Assembly (NCBI GenBank): GCA_012514175.1
Contig: JAAZAU010000001.1
Coordinates: 1 to 56,285, forward strand
Source of the DNA: Parcubacteria group bacterium
GTDB lineage: Bacteria; Patescibacteriota; Minisyncoccia; Phycocordibacterales; WO2-35-19
DNA: 56,285 nucleotides
Reading direction: 5' to 3'
Shown: positions 39,436 to 49,257 of the stretch, piece by piece
Layout: each line of letters opens with the position of its first letter
Numbering within the stretch: position 1 is the stretch's first letter
Position numbers and translations under genes: made by a program
Notes under the pieces: generated by a model
Told to the model about the DNA's origin: nothing
Databases searched by the model: none
Seen by the model: the letters and a program-made list of their open reading frames with translations, nothing else

Positions 39436-40365
39436 TTATTTATTAACAAAAAATTCCACTAACACAAAAATTACCCAAAACACAAACAACACAAAAGCCT
39501 CTTTTTTTGTTAAAGTTTTGCCACTTCTCATAAAATGCAAAAGCATAAAAGCTGCTACTACCATAAATACACCAGTTACATAAACGATTCTAGGAGGAAA
39601 AGAAAAAGGGTTGATAAGTGCTAATATACCAACTAGGATTGTGGCGTCAGCAAGGACTGTGCCGAGCAAATCGCCGATAGCCAGAGAATCATCATTTCTT
39701 TTCAGTGATTCTAAAGAGAAAAATAATTCTGGCATAGTGGTGCCGAGACCAACAATGAGCATCCCAATAAGCACAGGATTTATACCAATCTTTTCAGCTA
39801 AGAGAGTGGCTGAATTTACAGTGAAATAAGAACCAGCAAGGAGTATTGCCATACTACCAAACAAAAAAATAAAATTTTTCCACCTGTTTTTGGGTTTGTA
39901 TGCAATTATAGGTTCGCCCGCCTCTCTTTTTATGGTTGTGTAATAAAATATAGCCCCGATGATTACTAGAACTAATCCTTCAATGCGTGAAAAATGTCCG
40001 TTTAAACCAAAAATTAAAGGTATAAGTAATATAAAGGGATAAATCGTGTGGTTTTTTATAATCTTACTTTCTACTTTTAAGTTTCTTCCAGTGAAAAATA
40101 CGAGAATAGCAAAAATCAAAGTGAGGTCTGCGATGTTGGAACCAAACAAAGTGCCAAGACCAAAATCGGGAACACCTTGTAAGCTTGAATTGATGGAAAC
40201 AAACGCTTCAGGCAAAATTGAAATAATGGCTATTATGATAAAACCAACTGTATATTTTGAAAGGTGGTAACTTTTTGCCAACTTGTCGGCATATCTGGTT
40301 GATAAAGTGGCGCCTTTGATAACCAAAAACAGCGAAAAACAAAAAATTAAAAATGCTTGAATCAT
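39436..40365 (-). CDS. Na+/Ca2+ exchanger-family transporter (YrbG-like)
   Basis: Internal duplication: LPEAFVSINSSLQGVPDFGLGTLFGSNIADL and GLGTTMPELFFSLESLKRNDDSLAIGDLLGTVLADA. Confidence 0.85.
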   Translation of the reverse strand: MIQAFLIFCFSLFLVIKGATLSTRYADKLAKSYHLSKYTVGFIIIAIISILPEAFVSINSSLQGVPDFGLGTLFGSNIADLTLIFAILVFFTGRNLKVESKIIKNHTIYPFILLIPLIFGLNGHFSRIEGLVLVIIGAIFYYTTIKREAGEPIIAYKPKNRWKNFIFLFGSMAILLAGSYFTVNSATLLAEKIGINPVLIGMLIVGLGTTMPELFFSLESLKRNDDSLAIGDLLGTVLADATILVGILALINPFSFPPRIVYVTGVFMVVAAFMLLHFMRSGKTLTKKEAFVLFVFWVIFVLVEFFVNK

Positions 40366-40542
40366 TTTTCAATTGTCTCATCTTTTATCTTAAAATCCAA
40401 ATATTTATAATAGTGTTAATAATTACGATGTTACCAAGTCTTTAATTTAAAAATACGCCTTTTTTACTTTGTGTTTTAGTTTTTCATCTTTGTGGAATTC
40501 GTTGGTTATTTTTTTGATACAATTTGATACAATAAAAGCGTC

Positions 40543-41085
40543 ATGATTAGAAATTTTAATTTTAAATTACTGACAATTGTTGTCGGGGTTGTTGTTTTGA
40601 TTTTAGGACCATCAATTTTCGGAGGTGATGTTCCTGTTGTATCAGCGTCATACGATCCTGGCTTGTTTGTTACCACATGGCAAACTAATGTAGATGGGGC
40701 GACTGAACCAACTACAGTTACTCTAAATTTTCAATTATCTGGGGCGACGGGATATTATTATGTTGATTGGAGATGTAATGGTGATTTTCGGGTTGTTGAT
40801 AAAAATAAAGTTGTTTATGACTACGAAGAAGAAGGCACTTTTGATATTTGTATAAAGTCACCAGTTACCTCCTTGGCTTTTTCTGCTCCCGGTCTTGCAA
40901 CTGACGAAAGGGCCAAACTTCAAGAAATTAAACAATGGGGCAATATTAAGTGGTCAAGTTTTGCCAAAGCTTTTCAAAGTATGCCAAATATGCAACTTAC
41001 CGCGGATGACGTGCCAGATTTGTCACAAGTCAAAGATATGTCTTTTGCTTTTGAAAAACAAATTTTGATGGCAATGAGTCTATGA
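40543..41085 (+). CDS. N-terminal part of BspA-like surface protein (frame 1)
   Basis: Signal/TM segment then AKAFQSMPNMQL...DVPDLSQVKDMSFAFE leading into DUF285-type repeats; ends at a frameshift. Confidence 0.75.
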   Translation: MIRNFNFKLLTIVVGVVVLILGPSIFGGDVPVVSASYDPGLFVTTWQTNVDGATEPTTVTLNFQLSGATGYYYVDWRCNGDFRVVDKNKVVYDYEEEGTFDICIKSPVTSLAFSAPGLATDERAKLQEIKQWGNIKWSSFAKAFQSMPNMQLTADDVPDLSQVKDMSFAFEKQILMAMSL

Positions 41086-44000
41086 ACCGTTGGAATACTG
41101 GCAATGTAACTAATATGGCGGGTATGTTTAGAGATACTCCTAACTTCAACGCTCCTATTGGCAGTTGGGATACTAGCAAGGTTACTAGTATGCACGCTAT
41201 GTTTAATAATGCCACTATTTTTAATCAAGATATTGGAAACTGGCAGACTGGGAATGTTATCAATATGTCAAATATGTTTAGTGGGGCTACAAAATTCAAT
41301 CAGGATATTAAGAAGTGGCAAACAGGCAAAGTTATAAATACCGCCGGTATGTTTATGAACACTTCATTCAATCAAGATATCTCAAATTGGAACACCAACA
41401 GCTTTACTAATATGGGATATATGTTTAAGGGTGCTGTAACCTTCAACCAGCCAATTGGTTCTTGGAATGTTTCAAAGGTATACAATATGGACCGATTGTT
41501 TGAAAATGCCGCAGCTTTTAACCAGCCGCTTGGCAGTTGGAATTTATCAAGCACTACCAATATGGCAGGTATGTTTAGAGGCGCTGTTCTGTTTAACCAA
41601 CCAATTGGTAATTGGGATACTTCAAATGTGAGCAATATGGGCGCGGTGTTTAGTGGCGCTAAAGCTTTTAATCAAGATATTTCAAATTGGAATGTTGAGA
41701 AAGTTACCACTTTTCATCAAGTACTCAACAACTCTAATATGAATCCGGATAACTACGATAAATTGTTAAACCGCTGGAGTTCACAGAACGTTTGGTCCGA
41801 TGTGTTATTTGGTGCAACCGGTGTTTATTACTGTGGTGCGGGACAAGCTAGAAGCACCTTGGCTAGCACTTATAGATGGGAAATCACTGATGGTGGTAAA
41901 AATTGTCCGCCATGGGATTTGACTTTATCTGACGATGAAATTTTTGAAAATACTACTGAAGTCGGTACGGTTTCGGCGCTTGACGAAGCAGCTACTATTA
42001 GATATTCCTTAGTTCCAGGTGAGGGAAGTGAAGATAATACAAAATTCTCTCTTGATCTAACTAGTGGAAAGTTAGTTTTTATCAAAGCCCCAGATTTTGA
42101 AAAACCAACTGATATTGGCGATCCAGACAAAGAAAACACCTATTCTATCCGAGTGCGAGCGACTGACGCGACAGATTTGTATTCCGAAGAAGTTTTCATA
42201 ATTACCGTGCTTGATGTTGATGATGTCGCGCCAGTTATTACAATTGATGCTCCCACCAAAATGAACGAAAACAGTATTACCAATACCACCTTTACTGTTT
42301 CTGATCGTTTCTCAATTAGAGATGTTGTGGTTGATACTTCTAGTGTGGCTGCTGCTACGGGTATTAATTGTAAACCAGCCCCTAATGCGTCTACAACAGA
42401 CATAAATTTTCCGTTTGTAAACACTAACCCTAGCCCAACTAATCATTTGGTGCTTGAATGCACAATTGAAATTATTAGTTCGGGTAAACTAGTTCTGAGA
42501 GCCATTGATAAGGCTGGTTATAGCTCTACGAAGACGGAAGAAGGTTATGTGATTGACTCTTTGGGTCCAACCTTTACGGTGGCCAATGTTGATATCACGT
42601 CTCCGGGAAATAGTTTATTTTCACCAACGGTTAGATTCAATGCTGTGGCTCCAGTTGGAGTTAAAGAATACGAAATTATTTATACCGAAAACAATGGCGT
42701 GGAAGGAACGTGGGATCTGGAGAAAACTACTCAAAAGGTGGGTCATACTGGACAGTTGCAACAATGGAAACTTGATCTTGATCCTGATAAGGATTCACAC
42801 GTAGTGGAAATCAAAGCTTACAGTAATGCTAATAAAGCTACTACTAGGAGAATTACTTTTCCGTTAGAGGTGACTATGACCGCTCCAACAATTATTAGTA
42901 ACAAAACTATCAATGACACCAAAGTCACGATTACTACACCTAATGTCGGTAACGAAATTGGTAATATAGAATTTACTGGTTCGGCTTCGTCTAGCGTGAG
43001 TTTAGGGGAGTGTAGAGATTCCGATGGTAACATTGTCACTTCTTCATACACCACAAGTGTAACTTGTGAAGTTTTAGGTATTCATAATACCGGTATGTTG
43101 GAGATTAAAGCTACGGATCTTGGCACTAATATGACTGGTAGCAACCAACAAAAATATTTTTATGATACAGAAGCCCCAACCACTACTGTGAGTGCGCCAA
43201 CCAAAATTAAAAAAGATGATATTGACGACATCTCAATTACTGTAACCGACAATGTTGAAATGTATGCTAGTAGCACTTCGCTTGTGACAGATTCAACCAC
43301 TGCCTCGGTTACAAATTGGGACTGTCAAATTTGTGATATTGATCGCCGAAAATTAAATTGTGCTGCTACGGTTGCTAGCTCGGGTGATATAGTTTTTCGG
43401 TCAACTGATCAGGCGGGCAATACTTCTACTACCACTATAGCCGGTTTTGTTGTTGACCGTGTGGCGCCAGTTGTGGTCATTAGCACTTCAACTTCTATTA
43501 TTAATAATAACAATCACACTAACTACACTTTGTCGGGTGAATGCACAGCAGGTGACGATAATTTGTTGGTAACAATCGGTGAGCAACCTTATGTCACAGC
43601 TTGTGACGCTTATGGTCAGTGGACTTTGTCGGCCGATTTATCTAGTTATGATGATGGTGCAATTGCTGTTACTGCTCAACAAGCTGACGCTGTTGGCAAC
43701 GAAACGACAACCAATGGCAGTCTCCTCAAAGACACGATAGCTCCGACCATAAGTTTTATCAATAAAATTACTAATGTTACTTCACCGCAACTAATCGGTC
43801 TGGTTAATGAAGCAACGACAACAATCACAATTACAATTGATGGCAATGATTATTTTGCTGACAACAAAGGTGACGGCACTTGGGAATTGTCGGCAGGACA
43901 AATCAACGCTTTAGCTGATGGGGTTTATGCGGTTAGCATCACTGTTTTGGGTCAATCCGGTAATACTAGAAATTACTATTATCCCAGCGGTTTAACAATT

Positions 44001-45104
44001 GATACTGTTCTTCCGGATGTGACTATTGAGCAAGCTCCTACTCAAGCCGATCCGACTAACGTCAATCGTGCTGAATTTATTGTTGAGTTTTCAAAAGAAA
44101 TCCACGGAGAGCTTCTCTTGGCGAGCGATTTTACAATCACGGGCTCAAGCGGGGTGGTTGGGTTGGAAAAAATTGATAACCGTAAATTTAAAGCAGTAGT
44201 AACCAATATGACAAGCGGAGAAACAGTCACTTTAAGTCTTCAAGCTAACAAGGTTCAAGATGTGGCTGGCAACTTTAATACCGCCTCGGTTTCAGTTGAT
44301 AATCAGGTTACCTACAGAGCGGACAATATAACTGTTTCTGAAAATAAACCTTCTGGGTCTGGATTTAGAACCCGAACCAAAACTGATCTTTGGTTTGATG
44401 ATTTGGTTCATAACGTTAATACAGTTGCTAAAAATTTCAATTTCAGTCTTCCTACTTTTTCAACTGACTCCATTTGGTCACCTAACAAATCAATCACAGC
44501 ATCAGGTTCTTCTTTATTCTCTTCGCCAAAAAAGTTTTATCTAAAAGATCAATATGGTAACCAGGGTAAATCAAATATTGTTAATCGGGCGATTATTGTG
44601 GTTTTGGATGGTTCTTGCCAAGCCAATGTTATAAAAGCTAACAGCTTAAAGGGTAACATTAAAGCTCCCGAACAAGGTGTTGAAATTATTGGTGGTCTGA
44701 CTTACAAGTTGGACTGTGAAAAACTTGGTGGTGATGCTACTGTTGGTGTTGTTTTAGGAGAGTATTACCCAAATCTTGATATCTTACGTATTTACAAGAA
44801 GCAAGATGGCGAACTGGTTGATATTACAAAAGTTGTTAATTTATATAACGAGAACAAGGAAACCAGAATGACTTTAACTCTCATTGATGGCGCTGATTAT
44901 GACGAAGACGGCAAGCCAAACTATGAAATTCTTGATCCGCTTTATGTTGGTGTTTACAAGGAGTCAGCGACAACCACATCTACTGATATCGCTGAAAACG
45001 AAGGTTGTTCTTGGAAATTTATCGTTACCATTTTGGTTGTCTTAATGGTTGTAGTTATAATATTTTTAGTAGCCAAAAAGGAAAGACAAAACAAACGCAG
45101 GTAA
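41082..45104 (+). CDS. BspA-like (DUF285) surface protein with cadherin-like and Ig-like modules and C-terminal TM (frame 2)
   Basis: Repeated WNTGNVTNMAGMF..FNxxIGSWDTSKV; cadherin-like ENTTEVGTVSA...ITVLDVDD; C-terminal FIVTILVVLMVVVIIFLVAKKERQNKRR. Confidence 0.85.
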   Translation: MNRWNTGNVTNMAGMFRDTPNFNAPIGSWDTSKVTSMHAMFNNATIFNQDIGNWQTGNVINMSNMFSGATKFNQDIKKWQTGKVINTAGMFMNTSFNQDISNWNTNSFTNMGYMFKGAVTFNQPIGSWNVSKVYNMDRLFENAAAFNQPLGSWNLSSTTNMAGMFRGAVLFNQPIGNWDTSNVSNMGAVFSGAKAFNQDISNWNVEKVTTFHQVLNNSNMNPDNYDKLLNRWSSQNVWSDVLFGATGVYYCGAGQARSTLASTYRWEITDGGKNCPPWDLTLSDDEIFENTTEVGTVSALDEAATIRYSLVPGEGSEDNTKFSLDLTSGKLVFIKAPDFEKPTDIGDPDKENTYSIRVRATDATDLYSEEVFIITVLDVDDVAPVITIDAPTKMNENSITNTTFTVSDRFSIRDVVVDTSSVAAATGINCKPAPNASTTDINFPFVNTNPSPTNHLVLECTIEIISSGKLVLRAIDKAGYSSTKTEEGYVIDSLGPTFTVANVDITSPGNSLFSPTVRFNAVAPVGVKEYEIIYTENNGVEGTWDLEKTTQKVGHTGQLQQWKLDLDPDKDSHVVEIKAYSNANKATTRRITFPLEVTMTAPTIISNKTINDTKVTITTPNVGNEIGNIEFTGSASSSVSLGECRDSDGNIVTSSYTTSVTCEVLGIHNTGMLEIKATDLGTNMTGSNQQKYFYDTEAPTTTVSAPTKIKKDDIDDISITVTDNVEMYASSTSLVTDSTTASVTNWDCQICDIDRRKLNCAATVASSGDIVFRSTDQAGNTSTTTIAGFVVDRVAPVVVISTSTSIINNNNHTNYTLSGECTAGDDNLLVTIGEQPYVTACDAYGQWTLSADLSSYDDGAIAVTAQQADAVGNETTTNGSLLKDTIAPTISFINKITNVTSPQLIGLVNEATTTITITIDGNDYFADNKGDGTWELSAGQINALADGVYAVSITVLGQSGNTRNYYYPSGLTIDTVLPDVTIEQAPTQADPTNVNRAEFIVEFSKEIHGELLLASDFTITGSSGVVGLEKIDNRKFKAVVTNMTSGETVTLSLQANKVQDVAGNFNTASVSVDNQVTYRADNITVSENKPSGSGFRTRTKTDLWFDDLVHNVNTVAKNFNFSLPTFSTDSIWSPNKSITASGSSLFSSPKKFYLKDQYGNQGKSNIVNRAIIVVLDGSCQANVIKANSLKGNIKAPEQGVEIIGGLTYKLDCEKLGGDATVGVVLGEYYPNLDILRIYKKQDGELVDITKVVNLYNENKETRMTLTLIDGADYDEDGKPNYEILDPLYVGVYKESATTTSTDIAENEGCSWKFIVTILVVLMVVVIIFLVAKKERQNKRR

Positions 45105-45150
45105 ACTTTTAAGGAGTAACAAGCAAGTTTCTAAGTGTGTGAATAGTAAA

Positions 45151-46557
45151 TTATTTTTCTTTAACTAATTCGTCAGCTATTTCAAAGATATCTCCAGCTC
45201 CCATTATCAGCACTACATCATCAGAACAAACTTTTTCTTTAATAAGTTGCATCGTTTCAGACAAATTTTCGGTATATGCGACTTTTCCTGCAAGTTTTGG
45301 ATTATGTTTTTCAATATCGCGTGCTAAATCACAAGAACTAATATTTTGATCTTCTTTTTCTTCGCGTCCAGTGACATCATAAATTTCTGAAAGAATAATT
45401 TGATCAGCAAAATCAAAAGCGCAAACAAAATCGTTGTAAAGTCCGCGTAGGCGATTGTGTTGATGCGGTTGAAAAATCGCGACAATGCGTTTGTTTGGAT
45501 AAAATTCTTTGGCGGCTTTTAGTGTTTCCTTAACGGCGGTTGGGTGGTGAGCATAATCAGAAATAATCAAGGCTCCGCGATACTCTCCTTTAACTTCAAA
45601 TCTTCGCCAAATTCCTGAGAAATTTTCAAGCGACATTTTGATTTTTTGGATATCAATACCAAAATAAACACCGATTGCGACAGCAACAAGCGCGTTTAAA
45701 GCGTTAATTTCACCAGGAACCTTCAAGACAAATTTTCCCAGATTTTTTTCTTGATGAAAAACATCAAAAATGGTCTTTCCTTTTTCTGTCTCAAAATTTT
45801 GGAAATAAAAATCATTTTGGTTGTTTTTGCCAAAATAAAAAATTTGTACGTTTGGTTTTTGGGTCTGTATTCTTTGAGCAACTTCTCGTGTTTCTTTACT
45901 GTCGCCATTTGCAAACAAAACTCCGTTTGTCGGCAGGTGTTCACAGAACTCCGCAAAAGCGTCTTTCATTTTTTCTACATTTTCATAATAATCGGTATGA
46001 TCCAACTCAATATTATTAAGCGCGATTATTTGCGGATAAAGACTTATAAAATTCTTGCGATATTCGCAAGCCTCAGCCACAAAAATTTCTCCTTTACCTA
46101 CACGTAAATTACCTTGATAGCGGGGGACAATACTACCCACCAAAACCGACGGATCCAAATCTCCATCTTCAAGAACAGCTCCTGTCATTGCGGTAACGGT
46201 TGACTTCCCGTGTGTTCCACAGATTGCTATACCTTTTTTCACATTAAAAATCATCCCCAATGCCTCACCGTAAGTGGCGGTTTTAATACCTTTTTCTTTG
46301 GCGACACACAACTCCGGATTACTTACTGGAACGGAGGCAGAATAAACAATTAAATCAATGTCATCGGTTATATTTTCGGCAACTTGCGAATAATTTATTT
46401 TAATACCTTCTTTTTCCAATTGTTTCGTTACTGCTGACGATTTAAGGTCAGACCCAGCTACTTCTTTTCCTGTTGTCAGTGTATAACGAGCGATTGCGCT
46501 CATCCCAATTCCACCCACACCCACAAAATATATTTTTTTTGCTTTGGTTATGCTCAT
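45151..46557 (-). CDS. murC: UDP-N-acetylmuramate--L-alanine ligase
   Basis: KIYFVGVGGIGMSAIARY, CGTHGKSTVTAM, IISDYAHHPTAVKETL, FQPHQHNRL. Confidence 0.94.
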   Translation of the reverse strand: MSITKAKKIYFVGVGGIGMSAIARYTLTTGKEVAGSDLKSSAVTKQLEKEGIKINYSQVAENITDDIDLIVYSASVPVSNPELCVAKEKGIKTATYGEALGMIFNVKKGIAICGTHGKSTVTAMTGAVLEDGDLDPSVLVGSIVPRYQGNLRVGKGEIFVAEACEYRKNFISLYPQIIALNNIELDHTDYYENVEKMKDAFAEFCEHLPTNGVLFANGDSKETREVAQRIQTQKPNVQIFYFGKNNQNDFYFQNFETEKGKTIFDVFHQEKNLGKFVLKVPGEINALNALVAVAIGVYFGIDIQKIKMSLENFSGIWRRFEVKGEYRGALIISDYAHHPTAVKETLKAAKEFYPNKRIVAIFQPHQHNRLRGLYNDFVCAFDFADQIILSEIYDVTGREEKEDQNISSCDLARDIEKHNPKLAGKVAYTENLSETMQLIKEKVCSDDVVLIMGAGDIFEIADELVKEK

Positions 46558-46684
46558 CCTCTTTTCTTTGATGATTTGATTATACCACCATAAAGGTGTT
46601 TCATTTATAGCCAAAGAATTATATCCCTTTGATTTATAAAATGTGTGTGTTAAATTATACTGTGAAGTTATAACAACAACGTCT

Positions 46685-47194
46685 ATGAGTTTTGAAAAGC
46701 CGAAACCGGCACAAATAGAAAAAAGTCAAGAAAAGGAGCTTATTTTACAGCGTATTGAGAAAATAAAAGACTTGTGGTCGGTTTTGCAAAAACATTGGGA
46801 AGATAGTGGTGTGGCGGATCCGCTTGCTGAAATTTCCTCAGAAGTAACGCAAGCTGAAGAATTATTCAAGAGTGAAATTGTCAAAATGCTTGCTTGTTCT
46901 CCAGAGGAAGCGGAGGTGCTTTACGAAGAAGCAAGGAGGATCAAGGCTGATACTATTGGCGAACCAATTCATCTGAGGGCAGCGATATATGTTACAAATG
47001 TATGTAGACAAAATTGCCGTTGTTGCACGATGAGGAGTGATAATCTCAAAGAGGGAACAGTTGAAAGAAAAAGAATGAATAAGGATGAAATTGTGGAAGC
47101 GATTGTGCAAGCGCGTGAGGGGGGGGAATTAAAGACATATTTATTCAAGGAGGAGAGGATGTGGAAATCATCTCGACAGTTATTGAGGCGGTGA
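46685..47194 (+). CDS. Radical SAM protein (BioB/HydE-like), 5' part, interrupted at G8 tract
   Basis: HLRAAIYVTNVCRQNCRCCTMRSDN (CX3CX2C); reading frame broken at 47119-47126. Confidence 0.75.
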   Translation: MSFEKPKPAQIEKSQEKELILQRIEKIKDLWSVLQKHWEDSGVADPLAEISSEVTQAEELFKSEIVKMLACSPEEAEVLYEEARRIKADTIGEPIHLRAAIYVTNVCRQNCRCCTMRSDNLKEGTVERKRMNKDEIVEAIVQAREGGELKTYLFKEERMWKSSRQLLRR

Positions 47195-47856
47195 AAAAGG
47201 CCAAAGAAGACTACCACGACATTGATATAACTCTTAGTTTCGGAAATTTGTCACAGGAACAGTATAAGGAAATTTATGATGCAGGCGTAAGAAAGTATGT
47301 TATTAAAATTGAAACTGCTAACTCAAGAATTCATGAGGAGCTTAGAAGCCGAACTATTCAAGATCGTATCAATTATATGGTGTCCGCCAAAGAAGCGGGG
47401 CTTGCAATTGGTTCAGGGAACATTATAGGATTACCAGGTCAAACAGATGATGATCTTGCGTCCGATCTCATTTTTCTTGGTCGGTTTGGGGTTGACGAAA
47501 TGATAAGTAGCACGACCTACACACCATCCGAAGTTTTGCCGGAACCATACAATAGACAACCGGCTGGTGATTGGGAAAAGACCAAAAGATTCATTGCATT
47601 ATTGCGCTACCTTTTTCCGAAAGCATATATTGAAGTTCCAAGTAATGTTGACGGGCAGGGAATAATAAGAAAAAACCAAGAAATACTAGGTCAAACCGAA
47701 CTGATTATGGCGGGCGCTAATGACATGCTGGTTGAGTTTACTCCTCAAGAAATGGCTAAGAGTTATGGCGCAACTGCTACTCCAGAAAATCGCCATGTGG
47801 TAAATATGGAAGTCGCGCAAAGAGTGGTTGCGGAGGTGGAAAAACTCTCCAAATAA
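47161..47856 (+). CDS. Radical SAM protein (BioB/HydE-like), 3' part
   Basis: Continues the TIM-barrel: KIETANSRIHEELRSRTIQDRINYMVSAKEAGLAIGSGNIIGLPGQTDDDLASD. Confidence 0.75.
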   Translation: MEIISTVIEAVKKAKEDYHDIDITLSFGNLSQEQYKEIYDAGVRKYVIKIETANSRIHEELRSRTIQDRINYMVSAKEAGLAIGSGNIIGLPGQTDDDLASDLIFLGRFGVDEMISSTTYTPSEVLPEPYNRQPAGDWEKTKRFIALLRYLFPKAYIEVPSNVDGQGIIRKNQEILGQTELIMAGANDMLVEFTPQEMAKSYGATATPENRHVVNMEVAQRVVAEVEKLSK

Positions 47857-47883
47857 ATCTTTTTGTCTTTTTGCACCTTGTTA

Positions 47884-48582
47884 TTACCCTTTTTTGATAA
47901 TTTTAAAAATTGAAGCCTTTTTCCTGGAAACCAAAATCTTCAGTTTCTTTTGACCTTCAAAAAAATTTTTGAATTGAAGTATTGCTCCCTCAAATTTTTC
48001 AACAGAGCCGGTTAAGATAACAGCAATTCCTTTATTAACGAGCATTCGTTTGAATGCTTTCAACATATCAATATAGAAAGCAACCAGATTGTCAATTTTT
48101 TGATATTCTCCCCACGGAGGATCTGTAATAATCTTGTCCATGGTTTCATCCTTGATCTCTTTTAAGTTCAAGGCGTTAGCGCACAAAATTTCTATATTCC
48201 TATGTTTACTTAGATTGTTTTTTAATTTTAAAGTTAGGCTTTTATCTTGATCTACTGCAATTAAAAATTTGTATGGAAAACTATGGATTCTTTCTTTGGG
48301 AATAGCGCCATAACCAGCAAACGGATCTAGAATAATGTCTTTAGGAGAAGGGGCTGACAAAAAAGATAAAAGGTGAGCCAATTCTGTTTTGAGTTTGCCT
48401 TTTTGTTTTGATTTAATTTTGTCATAGTTATATGAAATTCTGGTGCCAAAAAAATCAATTCCTTCGGACCTCAAAATAAACCAAAATTCCAAATCAGGGT
48501 TCTTTACGCTTAGTTTGAGATCTTCTATAAAACACAACTTCTCTTCTAATTTTTTTACTAAACCGCGATCAACTGAAATCAT
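47884..48582 (-). CDS. TRM11/UPF0020-like nucleic-acid methyltransferase, catalytic part
   Basis: ILDPFAGYGAIPKERI (motif I) and KIITDPPWGEY (motif IV). Confidence 0.75.
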   Translation of the reverse strand: MISVDRGLVKKLEEKLCFIEDLKLSVKNPDLEFWFILRSEGIDFFGTRISYNYDKIKSKQKGKLKTELAHLLSFLSAPSPKDIILDPFAGYGAIPKERIHSFPYKFLIAVDQDKSLTLKLKNNLSKHRNIEILCANALNLKEIKDETMDKIITDPPWGEYQKIDNLVAFYIDMLKAFKRMLVNKGIAVILTGSVEKFEGAILQFKNFFEGQKKLKILVSRKKASIFKIIKKG

Positions 48583-48913
48583 TTGATTTGCTAAAGAAAA
48601 AACAATCTTAAACCTTCTTCTTTTAGGGGGGGGGCAGACTACTCTTGATTAGGGGAATAAAGTTTTTAACCCCCAAAACTTTTTTTACCATTAGAACAAA
48701 ATATTCACTCGTTGGGTTTGCATCTTTAAACTCGTATAGCAATCTAAAAACATTATTTAGAAAACGATAATTTCTTACGTCTCTTTCGGTTGCCTTAGTC
48801 TCAAATACAACTAAACCATCAAAGATTTTAATATCTTAGCTTTTCCTTTTTTTGAGCAAAATCTCAATTATTTCTTGAGTCCCACTAATAAATGTTGAAA
48901 AATAAACTTTCAT
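48583..48913 (-). pseudogene. Disrupted N-terminal part of the same methyltransferase
   Basis: MKVYFSTFISGTQEIIEILLKKRKS*DIKIFDGLVVFETKATERDVRNYRFLNNVFRLLYEFKD...IPLIKSSLPPP; in-frame TAA (48836-48838) and a frame change at the 9-nt G/C tract 48626-48634. Confidence 0.7.
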
Positions 48914-49105
48914 ATGTTTTTTGTAAATACTTTGTTGAATTTATCATGGGTCACAAGTTTGGGTTCTTCTTAAACTTTATTAAAATACTCGCAATTTGTT
49001 TTGCTTTAGTTTACACTTCCTGCAACTTTACGTCTAATCCGAACTCTTGTTTGTCCTATCAAATGTTTTTGACGGAATCTCCTCCGCACATCCTTCCGCC
49101 TCGCC

Positions 49106-49127
49106 CTCGCTCGTTCAAAAAATTTCA
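49106..49127 (+). repeat. 22-bp direct repeat, copy 1 (CTCGCTCGTTCAAAAAATTTCA)
   Basis: Identical 22-mer at 56123-56144. Confidence 0.8.
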
Positions 49128-49257
49128 GGGCAAAACTGAAACGCTCGGGCGAGCAAAAAGGAAGGGATTAGGGGAAAGGAATTTTTACCCACCCTCGCTT
49201 TCCACCATCGCCGAATTTCGTGCCAACGAAGTTGACACGTTGCTATTTGTTTTCTTC

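Noticed and set aside
48836-48838. In-frame TAA as programmed stop-codon readthrough
   Set aside because: The same gene also has a homopolymer frameshift 200 bp downstream; decay or error is simpler.
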